NCBI RefSeq assembly: GCF_007655135.1
Contig: NC_045133.1
Coordinates: 25,083,845-25,147,844, forward strand
From: Punica granatum
Lineage: Eukaryota; Streptophyta; Magnoliopsida; Myrtales; Lythraceae
Length of the DNA stretch: 64,000 bases
Reading direction: 5' to 3'
In this document: one piece after another, positions 12,850 through 25,435 of the stretch
How positions within the stretch are numbered: position 1 is the first letter of the stretch
Layout of the letters: each line of letters begins with the position of its first letter
The notes under the pieces: model-generated
Databases searched by the model: none
What the model was told of the DNA's origin: nothing
Seen by the model: only the letters and a program-made list of their open reading frames with translations
Program-made: the position numbers and the translations under genes

Positions 12850-13250
12850 ATGATTAAATACTTTTTGTTTACTATTTGTACTCGACCCGAAATTATTTTC
12901 CTTTTATTTTCAAATTTGTTCAGTTTGAAAGACAAACATTTATTTTTTCGTTTCTTTATTTTCTATAAGGCAGTCATTTATTATTTCCTTGAAAGAAGGC
13001 AGATTGGAATTAGTTTGTCAATTAATGATTAATTGCTTACTATTTACTTTTTGTATTCGACCGAAGATTTTTTTCCTTTTATTTTCAAATTTATTCAATT
13101 TGGAAGGACTTTTATTTCCTTTTATAAGGACTGTTATTTTAATTACTTACTATTTCCTTTTATTCGACCGGACTTACTATTTTTTCTTTTCTTTAGTTTT
13201 TTTATAAGGCAGTCATTTATCGTCCTTTGATTTTCAAATTTATTCAAATT
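12850..13250. repeat. Degenerate tandem repeat, unit roughly 170-180 bp
   Basis: Two to three diverged copies sharing TTCGACC..GA, CCTTTTATTTTCAAATTT and TATAAGGCAGTCATTTAT blocks in the same order. Copy boundaries are blurred by indels, so the period is approximate. Confidence 0.55.
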
Positions 13251-13261
13251 GTACTTAGTAA

Positions 13262-13540
13262 GAGAGGTACATTTCTTATGCACCCATTTTACTGCATTTA
13301 TTATGCATCCATTTTATACACCCAAATTAAAGTAAGAGAAGTACATTTTTTAAACACTCATGTTAATTGTAATTAATTTCTTTTATAGCATTTATTATGC
13401 ACCCATTTTTATTGCATTTGTTATGCACCCATTTTATATACAGAGAGATACATTTCTCAAACACTCATGTTAATTGTAATTAATTTCTTTTATAATATTT
13501 ATTATGCATCCATTTTTATTAAATTTGTTGTGCACCTATT
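13262..13540. repeat. Tandem repeat, period 107 bp, about 2.5 copies
   Basis: The block AAACACTCATGTTAATTG begins at 13352 and again at 13459, and surrounding blocks (TTATGCACCCATTTTTATT) repeat with the same spacing. A partial unit precedes at about 13262. AT-rich, non-coding. Confidence 0.75.
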
Positions 13541-14124
13541 TTATAAAATCAAGTGAATTTTAGTAATATATAGATAAATTGACTCGATTGAAATTTAAAT
13601 TAGCTAGGATTAAGAGAACATCTAAATATGAGGTAGTGCAGACGATATAAAGAGAAGCACAACCTTTCTAAAATATTTTCTTCAACTTTCTTTCCCAACC
13701 AAAGAAGGAAAGGTACGGAATTTTTCAAAGGCGCAACCCAACTAAATTTCTTAACTTTTTCAGTTTCTGGTATATTTGAATCGATCCGAGTCAAGTTTCT
13801 AGAATTTTCAGATTGTGGGTACTATAATAAGCCTATGCGTGAAAATAAAATTTATGTTAATTTTTTATTAAGCTTCTGTTGAAATTTTAAATACCATTTT
13901 CAGATTTTTCTCTTAGGGTACTTTATTGAAATGAAAAATTAATTAAAAATATATCAAATAAAAATTATTTCTTAAGAAATTATTTTTTTAGTTGCATGCT
14001 TTGGTATTTATTTTTATTATTTTTTAATAATTACTTTAACATATTATTAATTTTATTTCTAAAAAAATTTATCAACTTCCCATTGTTCATACCTATAACT
14101 ATCCATATCCATATGCATACTATA

Positions 14125-14335
14125 ATAAAGAGAGATTATGTTGTTGAATTGAGGAAAAATGTTAGATAGTTGAGAGAATTTAATATTAAAAATTTAATTT
14201 AGATAATAGATTAGAGAAAATATAAGAGATAATTTGAATAAAAAAAGTAATGATTATATTGTTGAATTGAAGAAAAAATTAAATTAAATTAAGTAAAATT
14301 AAACTTTATTACCAAACATAATCATCTTTTCTGGT
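14125..14335 (-). mobile_element. Tourist-like MITE relative (diverged copy)
   Basis: Reverse-complemented, this stretch starts ATGTTTGGTAATAAAG and contains AATATTAAATTCTCTCAA and CAATTCAACAACATAATC, which align in order with the elements at 25182-25435 and 56654-56933. The copy is shorter and its ends are not sharp, so limits are approximate. Confidence 0.5.
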
Positions 14336-16624
14336 AATAGTAAAGCAAGGATGATTAGTGATCCATTTCCAATGCTCTTCCATTCCACTACGTAATTACA
14401 TGTTTTTATCTATGGAAAAAGCTTTATGATTTTCATGAAAATTACAGAACTGTCATCGACGCCTACTTTCGTATACTTGGCAAGTGCTTTTCATAGGATA
14501 TGTAGCAGCCAGCTCTCTCCATCTATAGTGAACTAGAGCAGATCGTGATTCATTTAGCCCTTCTTTCTTTTATATTTAATTGACTACGAACAGTCAAAAT
14601 GGAAAGATTTACGACAACAATATTTAATTTTCCTATAAATTATGTATAATAATTCTTTTCATAGGTATATTTGACAAAAGGCTCTTAGATATAGATAGTA
14701 ATATTAATATTAATATAATCAAGGAAAATCATGCATATGGATGGATAAAATAATTATTAGATTGATTTAGCAGAGTCTAAAAAGAAAAAAAAAATCAATA
14801 AATGGGACCCGTGAATAAGACATGTGAGTGCGCTCCAGCGCACTTGCCCGCATGGTGTAACTTTGTCTTGTCGTAATCTTTTGATAGATCCAAAACCAAA
14901 ACAAACCAAATCAATAGGAAAAAAAAAAATGGTAGCGCACTCAATCACGTTTACATCTAATAATTAAAAGAATTCAATTTTAATATTTATTTAGAGATTA
15001 TTCATATATTTTTATTAACTATTAAAATTTTAATTTTTAATATATTATTAAATTTATAATCTCCCTGGTAACTGAAAAAATAAAAAATAAAACAAAGCAC
15101 TCGTTATTGAAGACCCCTTTCTTCCCACTCCACTTGTCTAATGTCATCTTCCTTCTCTCTTTCTTTTCGTACATCAATCAGTTGGCAACTTGAGCCGTGC
15201 ATTATTATTATTATTACGTTTGGTCATGTTCATTAGTATCACAGAAAATCCTACATATTTCTTGAAATTAATTATTGAGGGTGATATTTGAAAATGAGCA
15301 CTGAAATTTTACTTGTGTGAATTAACAAGATTTTAAAAGTTAATGGCGAGTCATGTGGCTATCCTCATCGGTTATCAGCCAGTAATTACGAGCCAAAATT
15401 TTGGAAAAAGGCCACCCAGAGTAGCAAAGAGGTTGCACATGTACGTGAGGTGTGGCATGCCACCGTTACTCGTCGTGACAGGGCGCGAGACTTCGTAAAG
15501 TTTATGGATTAGGTCTCTATGACATTCTACGAATATTGTAAATTCCGTGTACCAAGTGGAAAGAAATATTCTTGAGCATCTTCCTACAAGTCTTTGAACT
15601 TAATTTCCTTTCCTTTATTATGGATCACATAATACGGACGACTTGTTTTCCATATAGTGTACTAATTAATATCAATTGAAAATCGGGAAGATATCTTTGA
15701 GCGGGACCAGTGATATTATATAAAAAAAAAACACACATCAATGCGCAGCGACGCACTCTGTCGCGATTGGGACTAAGCGATTATTCGGTGGATTGTATTA
15801 CTCACTGCTCATTCAAGTGCAGTAGATAATTGACGCTCACCCAATAAGATTGGGCCGCCGAGTATCATCTTATCAACTTGTCGAGAGTCTTTCGCATTAT
15901 TGATCACGTGCCCCCTCAGTCGTTGAAAATCAATGAAAAAATCCAAAAGTAATGTCCAAATATTGAACCTTATTTGGATCATGGTCCCTCCTTAATGTCA
16001 TCTACAATCTTTATTGCCCTAATTGACCCTACAACTTTTAATTAATGATTAAAAATAATTAATGGTTAACTAGAGCTTTTCTCTAGCTACTAATAATAAT
16101 AATAAAGGAGTATTTGAGGTCGGAACTTATCGAATTAATTAATGATTCATTTACGATGCTGTACAATTGTCTGTCTATAGTAACATATGAATACACAATG
16201 TCACGTATGATACATAGGGAAATTTATGATTGAGCTAATCTGCCATGCATTATCCTACCGTTTTCTCGATCCTTATTTGTATCGGTTTTTAATTATGTCG
16301 TGTTATGGTCATGTTAGTGGCGCTGATCATCCATGTAAATTCTACACTCGAGTGCGGTCACTGTTTTTAACGGTTCCGGTCCCCTTACGGCAAGTGGGCT
16401 TAGACTATTCAACGAAAAACGTGGGGCCAGGAAACATGCCCATCATGTACCTGCCTCAATTATTTGTCGTCCTCGTGAGCCCTCTTACAACCAACATAAT
16501 GGATAAAGAAATGTCAGCCTATGCCCTACCTCAATTATTTCAACTTGCTGCTATCATGATGTGTTGGAAATCTTTTTTTGGGTGACAAAGTCCCCGCAAC
16601 TCTTCTGTGTCCACCGTTGGATGA
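14336..16624. other. Intergenic region, no gene seen
   Basis: AT-rich spacer. The longest frame (16226-16585, 119 codons) shows no domain I recognise, has no supporting splice structure, and lies beside a tandem repeat, so it is not called as a gene. Confidence 0.55.
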
Positions 16625-16984
16625 GATTCGATTGCGGAAATAGGTCAATTCTCCACTTGTTGGATCTCATCAAACGGTATACACGCGTCTCGACACACGG
16701 TGATATTATATACAGTCACCAGAAAAGATTAACGCATGGATTGGTTTAAAGTGACTCGGCGTTTGTTTTCTTCAAACGTGATCTCACATTCGAACGGTAT
16801 ACACGCGTTGGATCTCGATTGCGGAAATAGGTCAATTCTCGGCTTGTTGGATCTCATCAAACGGTATACACGCGTCGCGAGACACGGTGACGTTATATAC
16901 GGTCACCAGAAAAGATTAACGCATGGATTGGTTTAAAGTGACTCGGTGTTTGTATTCTTCAAACGCGATCTCATATTCGAATGT
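16625..16984. repeat. Tandem duplication, period 187 bp
   Basis: The block GATTGCGGAAATAGGTCAAT starts at 16630 and again at 16817. The following 165 bases repeat with few changes, including the shorter motif AACGGTATACACGCGT, which also recurs inside each unit. The high similarity of the two copies suggests a recent duplication. The unit has no convincing open frame. Confidence 0.9.
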
Positions 16985-17731
16985 TGTGAATGAAGAAAAT
17001 TCATGTTAAAAGAGTTTTATCATTTAGTAGACGTACTCGACTTGAATTAGAATAATAGGGGTCATTTGGGTTTTTGACTATAAGAGGGGGAAAAAAGTCA
17101 CCATATAAAGAAACTTGGAATTGCATTATTCCGATGGTTATTCAGTTCTTGTGTGGGGCCATTTCACGGATAACGTATCGGCTAGGAGCATTTTCCTCAA
17201 TAATAAGACATAAAAAAAAATGACATTGCAAAGAGTAAATCTGAAAAATTTAAGGTGCACCTAACAAGTTTTCCTATGAAAACATGTAAAATGGCAGGGA
17301 TAAAAGTTATGGGTAATTGTGAAATTATGGATTTTCTCTATTAACAAATGGCAAAGATATAAAAAAGTTTTGAGTAATAGATCTAGAATGACTAAAATAT
17401 TCTCTCATTCAATTTCACAATCTAATCATACTGAAAGAAAAATGAATTATGAAATATGAATTTACTCAATTAATTAGAAGATTTATATAAATTTGAAAAA
17501 TGAAATGACGCGTCACCATTAAATTAGCTTACAATTTTATTAAATTAATTCTTAAAATTTGACATGTTATATCACTTGACATAATGTTTTGCTCAACAAC
17601 AACCATCATAATTTTATAAGCGAACGATTCACAGTAATTATAGATCTACACTTGAACTTTTCTTCGAAGTTTTTATTTTGATATTCCTCTCTAAAAATTC
17701 AATTCCAAAAACATGTTTTATTAATACAATA

Positions 17732-17901
17732 AAGGAAGAATTACAAAAAAAATGATCCTATGAGTTTGCCCTTTTTTAACATTAAATCCTATAAGTTTCA
17801 TTTGTCCGCTAGCAAATGTTTAGAATTGTAAAAGTCAAAATGAAACTTACTCAATTAATGTCAAAAAATGACAAATTTATAGGACCATTTTTGTAATTTT
17901 C
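17732..17901. mobile_element. Short Mutator-like MITE
   Basis: Terminal inverted repeats: the left arm contains AATTACAAAAAAAATGATCC and the right arm, reverse-complemented, AATTACAAAAATGGTCC, both continuing into similar TTTTTTAACATTAA/TTTTTTGACATTAA blocks. The element is flanked on both sides by TAATACAATA (17722-17731 and 17902-17911), an exact repeat of 9-10 bases as expected for Mutator-type insertion. Only 170 bp, so no coding capacity. Confidence 0.75.
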
Positions 17902-17943
17902 TAATACAATAGCATTTTATTCTCAAATATAGCATAATAGAAC

Positions 17944-17969
17944 ATATATATATATATATATATATATAT
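17944..17969. repeat. (TA)n microsatellite
   Basis: Uninterrupted TA dinucleotide run of about 13 units in the upstream region of the first catalase. Confidence 0.9.
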
Positions 17970-18702
17970 TCGATGATTTGAATTGTACGAGATATACACA
18001 ATATACAGAACATTATAAGAAATTAGTTACAGTGACTTAAAATTTAATATAACTTCATCATGAAATATCCGTCACAATAAGCGGGACTCTCTTTGTTAAT
18101 AATACTTCAATTACAATACATATATGTTGGGCCGAAAAATTATTACAACGATAATAGTAATATTTTAGCATCCCCAGGAAATGGACTCTAATGAGGTTCG
18201 AAAAATGCCTTCTTATCCAGCCAACTCTAGCTATAGTCACTGCCGGCAACACCCCGGGCGGCCTCCTAGTCCAATGGGGCATGCCTTGGGTCAACAAGGA
18301 AGGGCCGGCTGATGAGCGAGAGGCTAACTATGATTTCGATCAAATCCCATGTCTGTAGATTAGGTCACGTTGAGGTATGATGAGCTGATAGTTAGATCAC
18401 CCGATGTCGTCGGTCGGCCTATTAGAAAAGATGAGGGCGTTGATGCAGAAAAATCAAATCAATCATAATGTTATCGTTTAGATATGCATTTTCGCATTTA
18501 ATAAATTTAAAATATCAAGAAAATATCAAAATGATGACCAGACAAAGGATAAGACAACGATCATACACATCAAAAAAAGCCTTCAATTCATCCGGTAAAA
18601 AGAGAATAACTCCAAGGTAAATGGTGCAAGTTGATAATCGCTGTCCATAATCGAATTATATAACATACAGCGGAGGAGGGGTTCGAGATAGGCACACGCC
18701 CC

Positions 18703-18710
18703 TATAAATA
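18703..18710 (+). promoter_or_regulatory. TATA box of the first catalase gene
   Basis: TATAAATA in a GC-richer setting, 141 bases before the ATG at 18851, followed by a CT-rich leader. The second catalase has TATAAAT at nearly the same place relative to its ATG, which supports the call. Confidence 0.75.
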
Positions 18711-18850
18711 GCCAAATCCTGCAGCTTTTAACATTCATCACTCTCTCTCTCTCTCTCTCCCACCTCTTTTGTTTCTTCGTCCTCTCCTTGATCCCGTGCT
18801 CTCCTCTGCAGGAGAAGAAGTAGAAGATCTCTTCGTCCATATCTATCGCC

Positions 18851-21800
18851 ATGGATCCCTATAAGGTTGTTCTATGTGCTTTTTATACATTTTGATCTGT
18901 TTAATGGAACCATATATGCACCGAAGATCACGCCTGGCACTTGCTGTTGCTGTGATCTTATTTCCATAATTAAATCTTTGTTGTGGTTGATTTAGTATTT
19001 CGTTTGATCACAGCACTAAAGCATATACATATACGTTGGAATTTGGATAATATATAGTAATAAATAATATATATATCCACGCCTCATTCAGATTTCCATA
19101 AATAAAAATTAGTGGAACTTGTTATTTTATGTATTGATCTACTTCCCCAGAAATTGGAATGTGACGCAAAGTTGGGCTTACATAGACATTTTAGAATAAA
19201 AAAGAAAATGACATGCCATATTATTACCTTCTCTTAAGATTTTACTCATCACTCCTTAATTTCTAACTTCATTTACATGAAACTTATCAATGTAATGGAT
19301 GTACGTTTACTAACATCTTATATCGAGGTCTTGGATTGGGATCTTGTAAGTGAAGAACATCTACGATTAAAAAATCTCAGTGGATTAATTTAATTGATTC
19401 TAAACTAGACGGAAGCTAATTGAGCTTTTGGATATTAAATAGTGCGCATCGAAAAAAAAAAAAGGAAAAAAAGTATATTGTACCGCATCAGATATTTCCT
19501 CCCAACCATAATTTTTTTAATATATTTCTAAGAAACTGATTTACAATTACATAATTATAGGGGCTTCCCTGTCAATAATTGAAATATCACCACTCTCGCG
19601 ATTAAGTGAAAAAAAAAAAAAGAATGTCATTCATTATTAAGTCAAGTCGATTTTATTCAGATTATTACCAAACAAGTTGAAACTAATTAAGTGCACTGGA
19701 ATTTCAGTTGTCTCACACTTATTAGTTTTATCGAACACCATTTGAGATGCATTTGGACCTTCGCCCCGTATTTTCAACCAAAAAATTAAAGACACCATTT
19801 AAGATTGATCAGGATTCTTTTCCACTGTTAATCAAGTTGATGACTGCAAGGGGACGTCGAGTTCTTTCTTTTTTTTTCTTTTTTCTTTTTGGTTCAAGGA
19901 ATCTTTTTATTTTAATTAACTGTTTGGTTTGGATGATTATGCAGCACCGTCCGTCCAGTGCATACAACACTCCGTTCTGGACAACAAATGCTGGTGCTCC
20001 TGTTTGGAACAATAAATCCTCCATGACCGTTGGATCTCGAGGTATGTAGCAGTCGTAGCTTTTCGAATTTCCATCGTATCTTATCGTATCATATCATATC
20101 ATATATATATTGAGTTCGTATCCGCGCATATGCACGCAAAGAGTGATACGTACGTGCTTACAAAGATGTTTTTATGTAAAATTTACAGGTCCAGTCTTGC
20201 TGGAGGATTATCAGCTGATTGAGAAGCTTGCCAATTTCACGAGGGAGAGAATCCCGGAACGTGTGGTCCATTCTAGGGGAGCCAGTGCGAAAGGGTTCTT
20301 CGAGGTCACTCACGATATCTCGAACCTCACGTGTGCCGATTTCCTCCGAGCACCCGGAGTTCGGACTCCCGTCATCGTTCGCTTCTCCACTGTCATCCAT
20401 GAGCGTGGAAGCCCCGAAACCCTCCGGGACCCTCGAGGTTTCGCTGTCAAGTTCTACACTAGGGAGGGTAACTTCGATCTCGTGGGGAACAACTTCCCTG
20501 TATTCTTCATTCGTGACGCGATGGAGTTCCCGGACTCGATCCACGCCATGAAACCCAACCCCAAGACGAACATCCAGGAGTACTGGAGGATGCTCGACTA
20601 CTTCTCCCACCATCCCGAGAGCTTGCTCACGATGTCTTTCTTCTTCGACGACGAAGGCATCCCTCAGGACTACCGTCACATGAACGGATCCGGCGTACAC
20701 GCTTACAGTTTGATCAGCAAGACCGGAAAACAGCATCTCATCAAGTGGCACTGGAGACCAACTTGCGGAATGAAGAATTTGCTGGAGGAAGAGGCGATTC
20801 GAGTCGGCGGAACTTGTCACAGCCATGCGACAAAGGATCTTTACGATTCCATTGCTGCCGGGAACTTCCCTGAGTGGAAGCTGTTTATTCAGGTCATGGA
20901 CGTTGACCATGAAGACAGATTCGACTTCGACCCTCTCGATACTACCACGACCTGGCCCGAGGACCTATTCCCACTGCAACCAGTGGGCCGGCTGGTGCTG
21001 GACAAGAACATCGATAACTTCTTTGCGGAGAACGAGATGCTTGCATTCGATGTGGGCCATATAGTTCCAGGGATCTGGTATTCGGATGATAAGATGCTCC
21101 AGACTCGCATTTTCGCTTATGCTGATACTCAGAGGCACCGTATCGGGCCGAACTACAAGATGCTTCCTGTTAATGCTCCCAAATGTGCTTATCACAACAA
21201 TCACCACGACGGTTACATGAATTTCATGCACAGAGATGAAGAGGTCGGTTCGTGTGCTAGTCATCACATATTCTGGTGGTGGTTTCGGCTCTTATATATT
21301 ATATATAGATTATTAACACGATCGTCGACATTGTTTGTTTTAACGCACAGGTAAATTACTTCCCATCAAGACTTGATCCCGTCCGTACAGCCGAGAAGTC
21401 CCCGATTCCTCCACGTGTTTTGGCTGGAAAACGTGAGAGGGTATGTAGAAGTTCCTTTCAAATTTATTAATTAGCATGCTAATGTTCGATTAATTTCCAA
21501 TTAATTTTTCATTGATTAACGATTAATGCAATGGTTGCAGGTGGTCATTGAGAAGGAGAACAACTTCAAGCCAGCTGGAGATAGATACCGATCTTGGGCA
21601 CCTGACAGGTATATCTTTGTTCCTCGATCCGATATTACAATAATAGTCTGCCTTGCAAGATCGATCACCTAATCCTAATGTACGGTTTCCTCCGGGGCAC
21701 GGGGGCTTATGATTTCGATCAGGCAAGAGCGCTTTGTGTGCCGCTGGGTGAACGCTTTGGGTGACCCGCGGGTCACCCACGAGATCCGCAACATTTGGAT

Positions 21801-21968
21801 CGCTTACTGGTCTCAGGTAACCAAACTAATGTCCTCACTTATATATATAGCTTCGCTTTGTCTCGGCTCTTCTTCTTCGATCTTCAATACATATATAAAT
21901 ATATGCAGGCCGATAGATCTCTGGGTCAGAAGCTAGCAACCCGTCTCAACGTTCGACCTACCATGTAA
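18851..21968 (+). CDS. CAT: Catalase (upstream copy)
   Basis: Peroxisomal heme catalase, converting hydrogen peroxide to water and oxygen. Seven exons close in frame: 18851-18865, 19945-20041, 20189-21243, 21351-21440, 21541-21608, 21723-21816, 21909-21968; 492 residues, the standard plant length. The first exon encodes only MDPYK. Catalytic His65 ([13 protein letters not shown]), Asn138 (VGNN) and the proximal heme ligand Tyr348 (YADTQRHR) are present. The internal QKL near residues 480-482 is the peroxisomal signal known for plant catalases. It lacks the intron that the downstream copy has after KFYTRE, and uses many more C/G-ending codons. The NFTRER and SSAYN features recall CAT3-type proteins, but the subclass is uncertain. 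The exon 3 donor (GTCGGT) is weaker than its counterpart's. A likely poly(A) signal, AATAAA, is at 22247-22252. Confidence 0.96.
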
Positions 21969-22379
21969 AAGAAAACATCGATGATCGACGCAAATTGAGA
22001 TGGGTGAATGCTCAATGGTCGAATGCCTTTGGTTGTGGAGAGCTAGCGCTGGCTTGAAAAAAGAGTTTGGAGAAGGATACGATAAATTAAATGAATAAAC
22101 TTTTAAGAGCTTAATATAAAAACAAAAATAAAAATGTTTGTTCTATATCTACCGAAAAAATGTTTGCTCTATTAAAATGCTGTCTTTGTGCAGCTTGTTC
22201 TGTGTAATCTTAAATGTACCTCTTTGTATATGTTTGTTTCCAATCTAATAAAATCTGCACCAGTTTGTACATACTCTGCTGAGATCGATCGTACCCGTGA
22301 GTTCCATAAAATTTTAAGATGCAATCACTAAAACAAATATGAACTTATGTCTTCATGGGAAAATATATTGCTCCTTCGT

Positions 22380-22460
22380 CCTTCCTCCCTTGCTCTTATC
22401 CGCAGAAGATCGATGTTGTTCCTCTCTATCGCCATGGATCCATACAAGGTACGGTTCGAT
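22380..22460 (+). pseudogene. Orphan catalase first exon with leader
   Basis: At 22434-22448 the sequence encodes MDPYK and is followed directly by a good donor (GTACGG). It is preceded by a CT-rich leader ending in CTCTATCGCC, like the leaders of both catalases. No catalase exon 2 or later exon appears before the next catalase at 25932. Two readings are possible: the relic of a third tandem copy whose body was deleted, or a live alternative first exon that splices about 3.8 kb to exon 2 of the downstream catalase at 26251, which would encode an identical N-terminus. It starts about 190 bases after the poly(A) signal of the upstream gene. No clear TATA box is seen. Confidence 0.75.
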
Positions 22461-25181
22461 ATGCTTTGTTCACTGATTTCATGCAGTTAATTACAGAACA
22501 TGTTGGTTCATTGATCGATCAACAAGTTTGGTAAGATTATCATTATTATTGTAGTTACCTCGTTCTGTATATATGCCCGGCTGATTGGGGATAAATAATG
22601 GCTTTTATGATAAAGAGCAATAATATACCTGCTCTAAGCGCAATGGCAAATATTAAAAAAAAAACTGAAAATAAAGTTTGTATAACCTCACGAACTATTA
22701 AATCTAAATAATTAAATTGAATATTAAACTGATAGAATATAAAATTTAATAAAACTCTAGTTAAATTGAATTATTATTTGAAGTAATTGAGAAGTAATTT
22801 AGTGATATATCAAATCAAAGGAAAATAAGATTATTGAAAGGGGAGAAAAAGGTAAGAAGGGGAGTGCGAGGGAAAATAGGAAAAGAAGTTGGATAGATAT
22901 TTGAGTAAAACTACAATCATAATTTTAACTTGGGGAAAATTCTATCGCGTCAAAAGTGGTGTTTGGTTCACTCAAGCAAAAAATTTATGTAAAATTTCCT
23001 TATAATCCTTATTTACTAATAATATAAGTAAAAGTTTTTCGAAATCTATGTAACTTACTTCAAATGTAAATAATTTACCCCTAATTTTTTAAAATAAATT
23101 TAACTTACTCGAAAAGACTTCTAATCTACTTAACTATAATTTTAAGTAAAATTACTTGCATGCATGTTACAATAACTTTTTAAGTAATTGCACCTCAAAG
23201 CTCTTCTTAATTTAGTGGTTGTTACTGATGATTGAACTTATTTTACGAATAGGTACTTTTGGGAAGTGAAAGTGAGATAAAACTTTTATCCGCTTTTATA
23301 ATAGTAGAGAAGATAAAGAGAATAGATAATTATTACATTTATTACTCATAAAATATTCCATCGCAAGTTTTAAGTCTTGGAAATGAAAAAAAAATCCATG
23401 ATTAGATAATTTTACCATTTAGTTGGACGAAGTAGCTCGATATTGAATTAGTCATGCCTTATTGAGCTTTTGAATATCATGTGGTGCACATTGAAATTAT
23501 ATTTTAGTGCAAGTAGTTACTTTTATAACTACAAACACTTAACCAATTTAAATTTTACTTCAATGAAATGCTTAAAAATAAAGATTTTAAAATTTTTTTG
23601 CTCTTATTTGTTAATTTCAGTAATTAGGTGTATGTATGTATACTTAACATGGATAATAAACCAATGTATGTATGTGTGCATACTTAACATGGCAATTGGT
23701 TTAATTATTTTAAAAAAATGAATTCGATGCCAAATTAAAAATACAACATACTCAGAACAATAATCAACTAGGTAAAATTATATCATATTTGTATTTTTCA
23801 TTCGCTATTATAATTATTCTAAACACATTATTATTTCATAAAGAAAACCTTTTAATTAATAATTTTCATTTAAAAAATATTTCAACACAAAATTGAACAT
23901 AATAAACGAAGCAAAATCCCAAATAAATCTGAGAAACTTACGTCTCATAAATGAAGAGCTTCAATATAACCAAAAGTGGTGCTCCAATGGTTCCAAATTT
24001 ACTCTTATATAGTTTGGTAATTCAAAATCCCATATTCTCCATGCATTTATGTTAAAATATTTGTTAAAAGTGTACTATTCACTTGAATTTAGTTGACACG
24101 ACTTTTGTAAACTATACTAAATCATTATTGCTACACACCATTTCATTTTTAAATTTAAAAAACTCAATAATTAATATAGGTTAATTCAAGCGGTTCGAAA
24201 CTTGTTCCGCTTAACGAAAATCTCGAGTTCGAATCCTTGTGAATACAAAAAATTTATGATGTGAGAATTTTACCATTTGATAGGCTAATTCGACTTGATT
24301 GAATTAGTCAAATCCTATTAAGTTTTTGGATATTGGGATTCATTAAAAAAAAAAAACAAAGAAAAAGTAAATGAGGAGGCACGGCAAGTAAATATAAAAA
24401 GATTTTAGTGGGCCCCACAGGAACTCCAATATGAATCTTCAGTCGCGTTCACACTGGATCGGTGGCTCACGGGCCAGCTTTTCCACGGGGTACCAGTTGA
24501 ATGGTCCACGTCACCCTAAGGTACACGTGATCTCTAATGGGGTTGGACTAAATGCCAAAACATGGATCAGGAAATATGAGCCCATGACGTCCTTAATTAT
24601 TACCTTTTTATTCTTATTCTTTATAATTATATAATGATTATTACACAGTAAATATCTTAAGCGATTTTCTAATTAAAAAATGACAAATATTAAGCAAATT
24701 TCAGGCGTACCATTTGGAATGATATAATATGCGAATATTGCATATGTTAGAAAAATATTGCATGATAAATAAACACTTCAATTTCAATGCATATACTTTA
24801 CCCAAAAAGTTATTATTATGACATATATTCCACCCAAAAAATTATTATCAACGAATACATTCAATTCACTTACATATCAATTTGAAACTACTTTATGATT
24901 TTATTTGGATAACCAAATTATTCTTAAGTAGCCCAACGCGGGCATATTTTTAGGCCAGCATTTTTTTACGGCGCATAGCAAATGCATCAAACTGGACCTT
25001 GTGAAAATCAATTTTTTCCTTGTTTTTGAACGGAATAAGCCCGAATTAATTTCTTTTTCTTTATAAGGAAGATATTTTGGTGACGACCAAGTGAAATAAA
25101 AAAAATCTTGAAATGGGACAATTGAATCAATAACTAGGCACCAACCAGCCAAAATAATATTCACAAAAAATATATATTAGC
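22461..25181. other. Spacer between catalase units
   Basis: AT-rich, with no catalase exons and no recognised gene. It holds a SINE-like fragment at about 23370-23490 and a better SINE-like copy at 24182-24354. Open frames at 23470-23721 and 24901-25164 show no domain. Confidence 0.6.
24182..24354 (+). mobile_element. tRNA-derived SINE-like element
   Basis: Begins with an A-box-like TAATTCAAGCGGTTCG, has a close match to the pol III B box (AGTTCGAATCC, 24226-24236), and ends in a poly(A) tract at about 24344-24355. The tail region (GAATTAGTCAAATCCTATTA, then GTTTTTGGATATT) recurs in parts at about 19380-19440 and 23430-23490, and on the minus strand at 38862-39010, so this is a dispersed family. 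No target duplication was fixed. Confidence 0.55.
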
Positions 25182-25435
25182 ATGTTTGATTTTAGAATCG
25201 GTTTTTAAAATTTTAACTATAATTTTAACTCTACTCACTATACAACAAAAGTCAACAACACAATTATTACTATTTTCCTTTTCTTCAATTTTTTTAACCA
25301 TTCAATTCAAATTTTAATACTAAATTCTCCTCATTACTTTTTCACATTTTTTTTCTTATAATTCAACAACACAATCACCACAATCCAATTAAAATCAAAA
25401 TTCAACTCTACTTAACTCTAAAACCAAACACATTG
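25182..25435 (+). mobile_element. Tourist/Harbinger-like MITE
   Basis: The ends are inverted: left GCATGTTTGATTTTAGA, right (reverse-complemented) CAATGTGTTTGGTTTTAGAG. Both sides are flanked by TTA (25179-25181 and 25436-25438), the PIF/Harbinger target size. The 254-bp body is A/T-rich and non-coding. Close relatives lie at 56654-56933 and, more diverged, at 14125-14335. It sits about 0.5 kb upstream of the second catalase's TATA box. Confidence 0.65.

Larger units (their letters stand above)
11801..14124. other. AT-rich intergenic region with degenerate repeats
   Basis: No gene is recognised. A small GC-rich patch lies at about 11945-12005. The rest is strongly AT-rich, with repeat arrays listed separately at 12850-13250 and 13262-13540. 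Short frames here (such as 12850-13032) are rich in Phe, Leu and Tyr as expected from T-rich DNA, not from coding selection. Confidence 0.6.

Noticed and set aside
12850..13230. Several Phe/Leu/Tyr-rich open frames that look like membrane proteins
   Set aside because: They come from T-rich degenerate tandem repeats and are not conserved between repeat units.
16226..16585. 119-codon open frame beside the 187-bp tandem repeat
   Set aside because: No recognised domain, no splice or promoter context, and unremarkable composition for intergenic DNA.
20158..20910. Long 250-codon open frame antisense to the upstream catalase
   Set aside because: It is a shadow of the catalase exon caused by its high C/G third positions; it has no domain and no independent signals.
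24226..24236. Candidate tRNA gene from a B-box match
   Set aside because: No cloverleaf or acceptor stem can be drawn around it, and it ends in a poly(A) tail, so it is better explained as a SINE-like element.
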